A stretch of DNA of 64,000 nt from Roridomyces roridus (lineage: Eukaryota > Basidiomycota > Agaricomycetes > Agaricales > Mycenaceae), in contig JARKIF010000003.1 of the NCBI GenBank assembly GCA_029378245.1, forward strand, positions 868,001 through 932,000. The letters are read 5' to 3'. The notes under the pieces were generated by a model that was given only the letters and a program-made list of their open reading frames with translations, was not told the DNA's origin and ran no database searches. Below are positions 56,101 through 64,000 of the stretch, one piece after another (positions within the stretch are counted from its first letter, which is position 1; every line of letters starts with the position of its first letter). A program made the position numbers and the translations under genes.

Positions 56101-57158
56101 TGCCGGAGGTTTCAAACGGATGCACTTACATCGTGGACGCGCGCTGCGCACTCTCGAGATACCCAGAGGCGCGTGGGTTGAGAAAACAGAATGCCAAGAC
56201 CATAGCCATGTTCCTCCTTGAGGACGTGATATGTCGTTGGGGCTGTCCACAATGGATCGTCACGGATAATGGGACTCCATTCGTCGCAGCTATGGAATGG
56301 CTAAAATCGAAATACGGCATCAAAGGTATTCGGATATCACCATACCACTCTCAATCCAACGGCGTGGTTGAACGAGGCCACTGGGATCTTCGTCAGTCAC
56401 TATACAAGGCCACTGGCGGAAATCTCAAGCAGTGGTACTATTTTCTACACCAAGTATTATGGGCTGACAGGGTCACGACTCGACGAGGAATGGGTTGCTC
56501 ACCCTATTTTGCAGTCTGCGGCGCGCACCCAATTCTACCGCTAGACGTTGCGGAGGCAACCTGGCTCGCCGAGTATCCGGATCAGTTGGTCTCGACGGAT
56601 GAACTCATTGGATTGCGAGCGCGTGCACTTGCGAAGCATGCTGTTCATGTTGAAGAGCTGCGCGAGAAGATATCAGCTATCAAGGAAAAGACGGCGGAGG
56701 AATACGCTGCAAAATACAAGAACGTCATTAAGGACTACGCATTTGAGCCGGGAGACGTCGTACTGGTTCGAAATACAGTCGACGCAGGCGCTGTCAGCGG
56801 AAGGAACCGAGAGCGCTGGTGGGGACCATTAATCGTTGTACGAAGGACGCGTGGAGGCGCGTACATCGTCTGCGAGTTTAATGGCGCCGTCTGGCAGAAG
56901 AAGATCGGCCAATTCAGAGTTATTCCCTATGAGCAACGCAAAAAGCTTACCTTGGGTCCGCGCATAGAGGAATTGATCGACGTCTCGGCCAAAACCTTGG
57001 ATGAACTTGAGGAAGGCCCGGAGGACGTCTACGATGGAAAGGACCTCCAGTTTGATGGGATTCGACTCGCAAGAGACACAGAAGACGAAGACGAACCCAG
57101 AATCCAAGAAGAGCACTGCTCGGACGACGGATTCGAGTATGAAAAGCACACAATATAA
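53187..57158 (+). CDS. Pol part 2: reverse transcriptase, RNase H and integrase
   Basis: 1323 residues. RT: LPQGWTNSVPIF and the YIDD catalytic box (MPYIDDVPIRG). RNase H: LAVDTSWMAVGIQIYQ with its acidic residues. Integrase: HHCC finger (HDALGHRG...CHLCQKRR), D,D-35-E core (VHTDVMHM, IVTDNGTPF, GVVERGHWD) and a GPY/F-like end (RWWGPLIVVRRTRGGAYIVC). No internal stops, so the enzyme set looks functional. The frame is open back to 53082, overlapping the protease frame by 82 bp. Confidence 0.95.
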   Translation: MGVILGFDESGEMRIERVYEPRGGIMNPEKIIEAYVAASDDVPELIEDLPAASLFASYRKQEIEDVDGVPYKVFSNILQEPEQRRRKKGSTRIRQDRWDTRTSHSVDSDVRCACCQSIDFIHPTDEDNVAETATDPVVSVYAGKKYKPVGLKVRPVYTELPEKYRIKREIKGNPLEGMRPLNEKPTEYSPGTRYTQERKDEMETRHAGFLQPEELKLMHELVTNHEQAFAWTDEERGSFRHDFFPPVEFPLVEHETWVERSIPIPRGQLEEFCKIIKRRLDAGVYEPSNASYRSKFFGVLKKDGKSIRLVHALEPLNAVTIAHSGLPPATEELANHFAGRACGGCLDLFSGYDHRDIAEGSRDFTTFQTPFGALRLVKLPQGWTNSVPIFHDDVTYILQDEIPHITMPYIDDVPIRGPGSRYELPDGTCESIPGNSGIRRFVWEYFQDLNRVVQRIKYCGGTFSGSKSVLCAGEFHVVGHVCSFEGRKPDTDRIGVITRWGALKDVSEVRRFLGTVGVLRMFVKDYAILTRPIQKLTRKDVEFEWGSEQESAMVKLKEALANAPCLKPLNYDWDSDVVLAVDTSWMAVGIQIYQVDPNDRRKRYYAKFASIGLNRREAEFSQPKRELYGLKRALEAMQYWLLGCRRLVVEMDAKYIQGMLNNPGMGPNATINRWIEQILMFKFQLKHVKGTNFPPDGLSRREYQPGDEIWPDDEDDGELNGPPELHPDWEYDAEQPLDFDEFKHGIDTRGGYLQELSGYAMDLADFETELEVARCEEKAVSTHVQQAYAAEGLVVPTYVQMESAEQGLLPSDEFRGDVDNYDEEHRSAGARLQDERLTMVEAWLKNPMQRPDGMGSDESYKRFIRFTSKFFLKDDRLYRRGKNSMPLLVVRKEDRMFMMRAAHDALGHRGAFATKALLENRFWWSDMESDVRWYVKTCHLCQKRRLAILKAPPVVSSTPSIFQKVHTDVMHMPEVSNGCTYIVDARCALSRYPEARGLRKQNAKTIAMFLLEDVICRWGCPQWIVTDNGTPFVAAMEWLKSKYGIKGIRISPYHSQSNGVVERGHWDLRQSLYKATGGNLKQWYYFLHQVLWADRVTTRRGMGCSPYFAVCGAHPILPLDVAEATWLAEYPDQLVSTDELIGLRARALAKHAVHVEELREKISAIKEKTAEEYAAKYKNVIKDYAFEPGDVVLVRNTVDAGAVSGRNRERWWGPLIVVRRTRGGAYIVCEFNGAVWQKKIGQFRVIPYEQRKKLTLGPRIEELIDVSAKTLDELEEGPEDVYDGKDLQFDGIRLARDTEDEDEPRIQEEHCSDDGFEYEKHTI

Positions 57159-57405
57159 TTGAGCAACCAGTGCTCAGAGCGACCCGCGCTCGCGAAAATT
57201 GGATTGGTACAGATACGACAACGACGACTACACATCAATCGGGAAACTAATTGGAGTCGGAGTCAAACAGGTCATGGAAGGGGCACTTTGATGTGGAGTG
57301 CTTGCGAGAGAAACAGGCGTGGCAGCGGCGGACCCTAAAGCAACAAGTCAGTCGGCGGAAACCATGCAACAAGAAGAATCACACCTCTTACCCCGACGAC
57401 CCCGT

Positions 57406-58598
57406 CTACAGAGCTTCTTTGCACGGAATGGGACGGCGGGACTGGCGTCGTTGGGTGCTGTATTGAGGGGGACAGCGAAGTTGGTCGAGAATGGATTCGA
57501 CGACGTCCAGTCGTCGATGTAATTTATGAACATCCTCCCCATAGGAACAGAAGGGTGAGGGACGTTTGTCGACGAAGGGACGTGAGGGAGTGAAGCCGCG
57601 CGGCGTGCGAAATTGCCCGCGTGAGGGTACGGAGTTGGTGGCCGATCCGCGCACGAACGGAGGACGTGGGCGGGAATGGCCGAGATTGGGTCGCGCTTGA
57701 CGGTCTGCACGAGGCACGGTAGGGGTCCATGATCGTCGATGCTTGGGGACGCCTGTATAAACGGTCAGTTATACACGAAAACGTTGCCCGAGGGCTCAAG
57801 TACACGCACCATTTCGTCCACCTCCTCCGAGATATCGAGCTTGAAGAGCAGGCTGTCTAGGATCGACAGCGGGGACAGCAACGCTATAGACACGATCTAT
57901 GAGCCAGATGAATCGTGCCGAGGAAAGAAAATAGCTCGACACTCACCAGGCTCCACACCACCAACGACTGGAGACGGAGACGGAGCCTGCAAGTACAGTC
58001 AGCACCGGCACAGACGAAGGGTGGAACACACGTACACAAATGCCATGGGTGTTCATGACAATATCGCGCTCGGGCTCGGACTCATCGGAAGATGGGATGG
58101 AGATGGCATCGTCGGCAGTGTCAGCCTAATGGAATATCAAACGGCTACTCGAGTCTACACATAAGCACCACTCACCCGTCGATCCTCAATCTTTCTTGCA
58201 AGTTCAAGGTCGGCCTGCGCACGGCGGAAGAGTCGACGATGCTCGAGAATCTCGTTGATGAATTCTTGAAGCTCGCTGTGCGCCGAGCTGGGAGATTGGT
58301 CGAGTTCACGATCGTTGGCACGTAAACGAGTGCGTAGGAAGAATGCGACTTGTCCGACGGCCGGCGTACGGGCAAATGACGCAACGAAAGGGCTGAAGTT
58401 AAGCTGAATAAAGACGTCAAGAGACAACAAAACACCAGGTCAAGAGCAACGTACGAGCGACTTGACGACCGCGTCAAGGAAGAGAGCCTGCTCTTCGGCG
58501 GTGTTGTGCACGGTGGTGCGAATGACATGTAAGAGGTCGAGAACGATGGCCTCGTCAGAAGCAGAAAGAAGGGGAGCGTCCAGCGCAAAGGAAGACAT
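57406..58598 (-). CDS. antisense spliced gene A inside the Gypsy element
   Basis: Six exons with GT-AG junctions on the strand opposite to gag-pol: MSSFALDAPLLSASDEAIVL...AVVKSL; LNFSPFVASFARTPAVGQVA...AQADLELARKIEDRR; ADTADDAISIPSSDESEPER; two short exons; then a basic Pro/Arg-rich region (RADRQARPNLGHSRPRPP) ending in a helix DVHKLHRRLDVVESILDQLR. About 290 residues. No known domain. The clean intron chain, including a helical N-terminal half, argues for a real protein. Role unknown: an accessory or regulatory product of the element, or a captured host gene. Confidence 0.65.
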
Positions 58599-59056
58599 GG
58601 TGATAACGAGGGTTGGATAAACGGTGGAATGAAGGTGATGATGAAGGAACAACCATCGACACCAGGGATTTTATACCGCCAGCCAGAACAATAGCTGGGG
58701 ACAGCTAATTGCAGAGATATGGGGGAGGAACAATGCCCGCCATAAACGACATGTACGCTCCAATACGATTGTGGAGCGAGCGCGCGGGAGAGTGGAGCAG
58801 AAGTGCGGCGCGCTCCAAGACTGAACAATTGCAAAAGCCTGACGCCGCGGAAGTTTCGCATTCATGAGGGCGCACGGAGTGGCGCTTGACTTGGACGTGT
58901 GAACTTTGGAAACGACCAAAACGTCGAAATAACTGCACGAGGGCCCAAGATCAACAAAATGGGCGGAACAGTCCAGGAACGGAAGGTGGAGCTACGCCTC
59001 GTGGCACCAGAACGGGAATTGAGCGCAGAGCGCCCACAAGAGCTCCCACAAGACTC

Positions 59057-59842
59057 TCAAAGACCAGAAATGTCGATGCCAGAGTACGATTGAGATTGTA
59101 CAGGAACAAGCGTCGTATCTAGTGTCCCAAGAAGATCGGCAAGATTGTTGGCCAACGCCACTACACGGTCGAGAAGAGCATTCGTAAGCCAGCGCGAGTA
59201 AGCCCTTTGGTGGCATTGACGTTGACCTACGGTATGTCGGTCAGCAATAACAAGGTGGGAGGTAAGCGTACACATACGCGGAATCGTGTGCACGCCCCTC
59301 TCCCTACAGAATAAAACCACTCGTAGGCGCGGTAACGCTCTTGGACTACACGAATCATGCATCAGAAATATGAAACAGAACGGGAAATTCACGCACTATA
59401 CAAGGACGGGTGGAGGGCACCGAGGGCGATGGACTCGAGAATGAGGGCATGATCATCCTCGAGAAAGTTGTACTGATAGGCGGCAAGGTTATCCACGAAG
59501 AAATCCACGGTGGAGAATTCGCATTCGTGACTCGAATTCCAGCAACGCGGACACGGGAATCCAGCCTCGGCAAAGTGGCACGCGAGATTCAACGCACGAC
59601 AGCAAGCACACGTCGGCGTGATCTAGCCTTTGCATCAGTGGCTGAGGACAGATAAAACGCACAGAATATGCACGTACACCTCCAAATGTGACCACTGTAT
59701 CGACCCGTGGATCGTCAGCAGCGGCGGGAGAGCTCGGACATGGAGCATCATATTCTGAGTCAGCCGAGTCAAAGCGGCGGGCGAAGACGGTGGCAAATTC
59801 GGACATGACATGGTCGTCGGATGGACTGATAGAGGTTGGCAT
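59057..59842 (-). CDS. antisense spliced gene B (Cys-rich, zinc-finger-like) inside the Gypsy element
   Basis: Four exons with GT-AG junctions: MPTSISPSDDHVMSEFATVF...VVTFGG; then a Cys/His cluster TPTCACCRALNLACHF...FPCPRCWNSSHECEF, consistent with a binuclear zinc fold; then DFFVDNLAAYQYNFLEDDHA; a short exon; and a final helix-rich exon NALLDRVVALANNLADLLG ending GIDISGL. About 210 residues. The family is unnamed here. Its promoter would lie between 59843 and the 3' LTR, which could supply antisense transcription. Confidence 0.65.
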
Positions 59843-60294
59843 AGACGACGATGGGCATGAAGTGTGGTAGTGGTGGAAAGAGACAAGACGGCGGGGTCGG
59901 TATACGACTTCGGTGATGCGGCGGTGGCGGTGAACAATGGCGGAGGGTAACAATGGGCACCGAAGAATTGGAACGACACGCCCTCCAGCAACATTGCCCA
60001 ACCGAGCAGAAAGGCCGCGGAGAATGCAGACTCGAGTTTGCAGAAACCGTCATGACCAGATACGAATCAGCGGAGAAGGTCGGACAGCCATGGAGAGACT
60101 CGGAAACGCAAGTAAGGGCTTGATGATGTCCCGGCGTATGAGCTCGTTTGGCGCCAGCGTTCCAGGCGAGAGTGGAGGATAAGAGCAAGATGTCGACGAC
60201 TCGGGAGCAGAGACAGATCAATGTCACGGAGAGTCGTTCCGAGATCAGTTGGCGGAGATAATCACGACATACTGACTGGGGACAGTCAGAAGCT

Positions 60295-60308
60295 GAGAAA
60301 GGGGGAGA
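60295..60308 (+). other. polypurine tract
   Basis: GAGAAAGGGGGAGA directly abuts the TG of the 3' LTR, the expected position for plus-strand priming. Confidence 0.85.
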
Positions 60309-61209
60309 TGAGGTACGGGCCATCGTACCACGGGAGAAATCATGCCAGAAGGCCAAGATTTCGCGAATTTCATATTGGCGTGCAAGTTGGGATCGAAGAA
60401 GGTGCGAAGATATCAGTCAGATCATCACGTGATCCGAACGCGTCGCGTCGCGTCCAAGTCGCGTCGCTGCACTCTGCCACACCACAAATGCCACGACTTG
60501 TGGAGCTCTGTGGAGCTCATCGGAGCCGATAGAAGGATGCAGAACATCCCAGATGCTCGAGAACAATACCATAGCTCGAGTATGACTCGGGTATGGCTCG
60601 GGCATGGCTCGGGGAGAGACAGTGTACCTAGCGACGGAGTCAGTCGTTAGGAGGGACAATAGTGCACTGGATTGGACAAAGTACAAACAGTAGTAGTATA
60701 AATTAGCGAGTAGAATACCTGGAACGGGAAATACGAACACGGGATTTTACGGAACTACGACTACGGAACGACTACGATTTACGGTTTCGGCATACGACTA
60801 CGACATACGACTACGGTTTCGACAACACTCTGCTTCTTTCTATACTCGCTCTCATCAGCCTGAACCGTTCAAGACACTGACTTGCAGGATATAGCATTTT
60901 CATATTGAGCTGGTCTCAATTCAACAACGACAACGACGACTCTCTGGCGACATCCATTTGAATTTGATTGTTGATTTCTGATTTTCTAGGTTTCACATTG
61001 CATACGCTGGTCGTTGCTTTTACTTGCTCCACACCTATTGTCTCATCCGAACTAGATTTGGTCGTATACTTCGGCCCGAACCCCCCGAACACACACACTT
61101 GCTCGCGCGCACCACTCATCTTCCCACAACCTCACCCCATCGTACTCTCGGCTGGTCCAGGGTATTTTATTGGTTTTGTTTCATTGGTGGTTCGTACGTT
61201 CGCATTTCA
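60309..61209 (+). repeat. 3' LTR
   Basis: 901 bp, matching the 5' LTR apart from the one substitution noticed at 60759. Ends in CA followed by the TCAT duplication. Confidence 0.93.
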
Positions 61210-61560
61210 TCATTCAGAAGTTTCTGTTCACGCACTTTTACGCTCCGAAGCAATTTTGCGACATCACGAGTCAGTAACATACCCTGGCACGGTGACTTCT
61301 GATACCCTGGGTACACCTGGCAACCTTACCCAACCACAGTCCATCCATCCGACCAGACGCCATGGTCTCCACTCTTTGAACCTCGACTCCCTTTTTCACA
61401 ATGAGAAGCTGGATACGGGAGGCCGGTTTTCGTTGGTTTTCAAGAACCTCTTCTGCTCATTCAAAAGTTTCCGTTCACGCATTTTTACGCTCCTCTGTCA
61501 TCCAGTCAGTAACATACCCTGGTCCCTGCTCGCCCTTTCTTCTGATACTTAATCCTGGAC
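61210..61560 (+). repeat. tandem repeat (~265-bp period) upstream of the secreted protein gene
   Basis: TCATTCAGAAGTTTCTGTTC at 61210 recurs as a near copy at 61462, and GTCAGTAACATACCCTGG at 61269 recurs at 61505. The left half of the first unit is now at 49125-49216, across the retrotransposon. Confidence 0.75.
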
Positions 61561-61611
61561 GTAGAGATCGCTACTCTGCGTTGGAATTAGGTCAGTCTCT
61601 GGTTGAAAACC

Positions 61612-61618
61612 TATAAAA
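61612..61618 (+). promoter_or_regulatory. TATA box of the small secreted protein gene
   Basis: TATAAAA, 65 bp before the ATG at 61677. Confidence 0.6.
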
Positions 61619-61676
61619 CCGCGCCGTCCTGAAAAATCTTCAGTAACACTCCCTCCTCAGAGTTGCCTTCCTCAAC

Positions 61677-62415
61677 ATGAAGTTCATCCTCGCTCTTACC
61701 ACTGCCCTTGTTTCTGCCACCATGGTCGCTGGCGCCGCCGCTCCCGCACCAGCGGTTCCCGGCTTCACCAACATCAACGACTTTCAAGGCAGTGCGCTCA
61801 ACCTCGTTGATGACGGTGTTGTCACCGCTGGCGAGGGCACGGCCGTCACCGGACTTCCCGTCAGTTTCAACACCGAAATCAACCAGGGGGTAGGTTCTAT
61901 CTGATACGGTCTCTGAATTATTTGATGGAGCTGTATTTTTCTCTAGTGGACCCTCATTCCCCAAGGAACCAACTTCACCATCGCCAATGGCCTGAACTCG
62001 ACTCTGAAGTTGTCGTACCCGACTGCGCGTTTCGGCGGCAACCCCCACTTCTCTGGTCTCATCGTGTCGGGAGAGTTTCCTGCCACCTTTTCTCTTCAGA
62101 CTAGCGGCAAGGGCGTTCGGTACGAGCACGGTTTCCTACGCGAGCTGGATATGAACCTTTGGAGTAGAATTGTCGAGGTTACGAGCGGACACACGCTCAC
62201 GTCCTGGGCAACTGCAGGGGGTCAGTTGGAGTCGCCGGTTCGTTACGGTTCTATTGAAGGGATCGCGAGTAAATACTCACACATTCTTCGCAAAGGTCAC
62301 CTTGTATCCCGTTACGCCCGGTTTGCAAACGCAGCAGACTTGGACTCTCGTCGCATCCTGTCAGCTCTACCAGTTCGCCACCCGATTTGATACTGAAATC
62401 ACTTTCCTAGCGTGA
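61677..62415 (+). CDS. small secreted protein (intact family member)
   Basis: Four exons, about 160 residues. A clear signal peptide (MKFILALTTALVSATMVAGA) with a likely cut in GAAAPAPAV. Mature part: FTNINDFQGSALNLVDDG, TLIPQGTNFTIANGLNSTLK, PHFSGLIVSGEFPATFSLQT, TLTSWATAGGQLES and a last exon with TPGLQTQQTWTLVAS. Few cysteines and repeated N-x-T/S sites. No known family is recognised. Secretion is predicted; function is not. Confidence 0.72.
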
Positions 62416-62902
62416 ATAATGGCCGGTCGTTTTGTTCTTCAGAATTTGTTGAATACTGTGACAGTAAGTATCTGGGATTTCTGCGTGTTTTTAGAAATCC
62501 TGTGTATATTAGTCTTCGCAAATATGTTTTTGCTTGTCTCGGACCACCGCAGCGAAGCCAGTGGAACGGCATCAGCTCTAGCCAGCATTGGACTCACTGA
62601 GAGGATTCAATAGCTACAACAATTTGGCGCATTGAAAAAGGATCAATTCGAGGATATCCCTCTCTTCTTGGCTTGTTGCTCTCAATATGTGGTTCTGATT
62701 CTTGTTGTTCAAGTTGAACCAAAGCTGAACTCGATTTGAACTTGTCTCCACGTGATCCCTTTGCCTCTTGTTTTGAACCACCATCATGTGGTGTTCAACT
62801 TGAAACAAACTTCGACGCATGTTCAGATCAACGTCACCGACGGCATTGGATACTATTCCTCTCTGGGCTCAACACTTCTCCAGCTTGTCCCACAGTCCCA
62901 CC
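62416..62902. other. intergenic, nothing recognised
   Basis: 487 bp between the two family members; holds the promoter of the second. No gene supported. Confidence 0.4.
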
Positions 62903-63572
62903 ATGCAGCCAGCTCATTGCTTTCGCCGTCGCTGGAATCGCCTTGGCTCAAGTTGCCGTCGCAGTCGTCATCCCGGCAGACCTAGTCAACATCGTCGATT
63001 ACCAAGGATGTAGCCTCAACCTCGTCGGAGGCAACGAGCACGACGTCACCGCAGTCATCGTCTATCCCTCCCAGTGCAATGATCAGCTCAACCAGCAGGT
63101 AAGTCTGTATCTTTTCCTCTCAATCTTGAATTCGTTCGAGAACCCACCAGTGGTCTTTCGTCCCCCACGTTGGACCCAACTTTACTGTGGTCAACGGCCT
63201 GCGCCCTTCCTTGCAGCTCTCGTACCCGAGCGCCCCCGTCGTCAACGGCAACCCTCTCTTCTCTGCGCTCGTGGTGTACTCGAAGTCCCCGGCCAATTTC
63301 ACCCTCCAGGACGCTGGTAATGGCGGCTTTTAGTAGGTGACCTCTTCCCAATCTTTCGTTTGCTTATTCTCCCTACCCAGCATCATAGAGGCCAATAGCA
63401 AACAGGCGCTGACCTCCTGGGCCGCAGTCTCAGCTCAACCCGAGACGCCTGTACGTTTATCAATGTCCTTTCAGCCGAAGCTATAATTTAACAGGTCACC
63501 CTGGCTCCGCTCAAAATCGGGTTGCAGCGTCAGCAGACTTGGAACATTACCGCGGCGCCGAGCAAAGCCTAA
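62903..63572 (+). pseudogene. paralog of the small secreted protein with a frameshifted start
   Basis: The exon chain matches the gene at 61677: LIAFAVAGIALAQVAVAVV (signal-like), LVNIVDYQGCSLNLVGG, WSFVPHVGPNFTVVNGLRPS, NPLFSALVVYSKSPANFTLQ, ALTSWAAVSAQPETP and GLQRQQTWNITAAPSKA. The only ATG (62903) is out of frame with the signal region because CAGC is repeated (62906-62913). With one CAGC unit the ATG would read straight into the signal peptide. Everything downstream is intact, so the lesion is young, or translation begins elsewhere. Confidence 0.65.
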
Positions 63573-63664
63573 CCAACTCGATGCCGAAGTTGATACCTAG
63601 ATTGCACCAAGAACTACAGGGCCACAATTATCCGGATGTATCTCGTTGTATACCAAGCAAACAT

Positions 63665-64000
63665 CTACCAAGCAATCTCATCTGTCTGCGGGGGCCCGGC
63701 CATTGTCTCAAAGTTCAAAAATTTGCCACTCGTCTTCTCCTTTGTCGCATTATCCACGCGATTCAAAATCCCCGTAATACACCGCTCCACCGTATTCGGC
63801 GCCTGAGGCATCCCATTCGCCACGGCCCCGGCATTTCCCAAATCCGTCTGGACCCAACCGGGGTGAAGCGCGTACACCGTGACCGTGGGGTTCTCCGCAT
63901 CGAGGGTCTTGACGATAAAATTGGCTGCAGCCTTGGAGCCCATGTATGCTGGGGCCTGGAGGTTCTTGTATGCGCCGAGGGAGCCGCCAAAGGAGGAGAT
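63665..64000 (-). CDS. short-chain dehydrogenase (5'-truncated by window edge)
   Basis: Minus-strand frame open to the window end, about 111 residues, the C-terminal half of a classical SDR. It shows YMGSKAAANFIVKTLDAE with the catalytic Tyr-x3-Lys, then TVYALHPGWVQTDLG, the PG-x-T cofactor loop. The layout (GAYKNLQAPAY before the helix) resembles fungal SDRs of the norsolorinic-acid-ketoreductase-like group. Substrate unknown. Confidence 0.85.
   Translation of the reverse strand: MSSFGGSLGAYKNLQAPAYMGSKAAANFIVKTLDAENPTVTVYALHPGWVQTDLGNAGAVANGMPQAPNTVERCITGILNRVDNATKEKTSGKFLNFETMAGPPQTDEIAW

Larger units (their letters stand above)
49217..61209 (+). mobile_element. complete Gypsy-type (Ty3) LTR retrotransposon, 11,993 bp
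   Basis: Two 901-bp LTRs (TG...CA ends), flanked by the 4-bp duplication TCAT (49213-49216 and 61210-61213). Internal order is leader, gag, protease, RT, RNase H, integrase, which is Gypsy order. A purine tract precedes the 3' LTR. About 3.1 kb between integrase and 3' LTR carries two spliced antisense genes, which explains the unusual length. All catalytic residues inspected are present. The integrase ends in a GPY/F-type module with no chromodomain. One substitution seen between LTRs marks a very young insertion. Confidence 0.95.

Noticed and set aside
56700..57158. Chromodomain at the integrase C-terminus (chromovirus)
   Set aside because: The region shows a GPY/F-like module and an acidic tail; no YLVKW-type chromodomain block is present.
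58172..58861. 229-residue minus-strand frame in the Gypsy element
   Set aside because: It overlaps antisense gene A in another frame; gene A has a better start, splice chain and helical composition.
1..64000. tRNA genes, rRNA genes or CRISPR arrays
   Set aside because: No cloverleaf B-box with matching A-box was convincing by eye and no spaced direct-repeat array exists; a tRNAscan-SE run would settle the tRNA question.

Overview
The window reads as a gene-dense, intron-rich fungal nuclear genome. Most genes are broken by canonical GT-AG introns of about 45-60 bp. The content points to Basidiomycota, class Agaricomycetes: repeated F-box/leucine-rich proteins, a fungal HNH-nuclease family protein, a 5-hmdU-kinase-helical-domain protein, a TBRG1-like FYR protein and an agaric-type BTB protein. 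An Agaricales (Mycena-like) source is possible but is only inference. I rebuilt exon structures by hand from splice signals and protein conservation; coordinates span start codon to stop codon including introns.

Layout. 1-10.9 kb holds a truncated aldo/keto reductase, a TBRG1-like FYR-domain chromatin protein, a complete RecQ helicase (minus), a chromodomain fused to a thymine-hypermodification-type (5-hmdU kinase helical) domain, and a family X DNA polymerase; the last three form a compact DNA-metabolism neighbourhood. 11-27 kb holds four F-box proteins interleaved with an MFS transporter, a short-chain dehydrogenase, a pathogen-related protein plus its decayed tandem copy, a gelsolin-like protein and aspartate kinase. 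27.5-33.5 kb is a duplication zone: two tandem reductases, a third reductase relic, a stray copy of the RNR1 first exon, and an HNH gene broken by a 591-bp non-autonomous DNA transposon with a 9-bp target duplication. 33.6-44.5 kb holds ribonucleotide reductase large subunit, a truncated DNA polymerase delta-like protein with a dead exonuclease site, a BTB protein head-to-head with a NOL8-like RRM protein, and two small conserved-looking hypotheticals. 44.9-48 kb is a degenerate ~345-bp tandem repeat followed by an aspartic protease.

49.2-61.2 kb is one apparently intact 11,993-bp Gypsy-type LTR retrotransposon. Its two 901-bp LTRs are nearly identical, it has a 4-bp target duplication, a purine tract, gag, protease and RT/RNase H/integrase, a canonical -1 frameshift heptamer, and two spliced antisense genes between integrase and the 3' LTR. 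It sits inside a tandem repeat flanking a family of small secreted proteins (one intact, one with a frameshifted start, one relic). The window ends in a short-chain dehydrogenase (minus, 5' truncated).

The items most worth following up are the chromodomain/hypermodification fusion, the antisense genes of the Gypsy element, the dead-exonuclease polymerase delta paralog, and the 4-nt micro-exon in RNR1.
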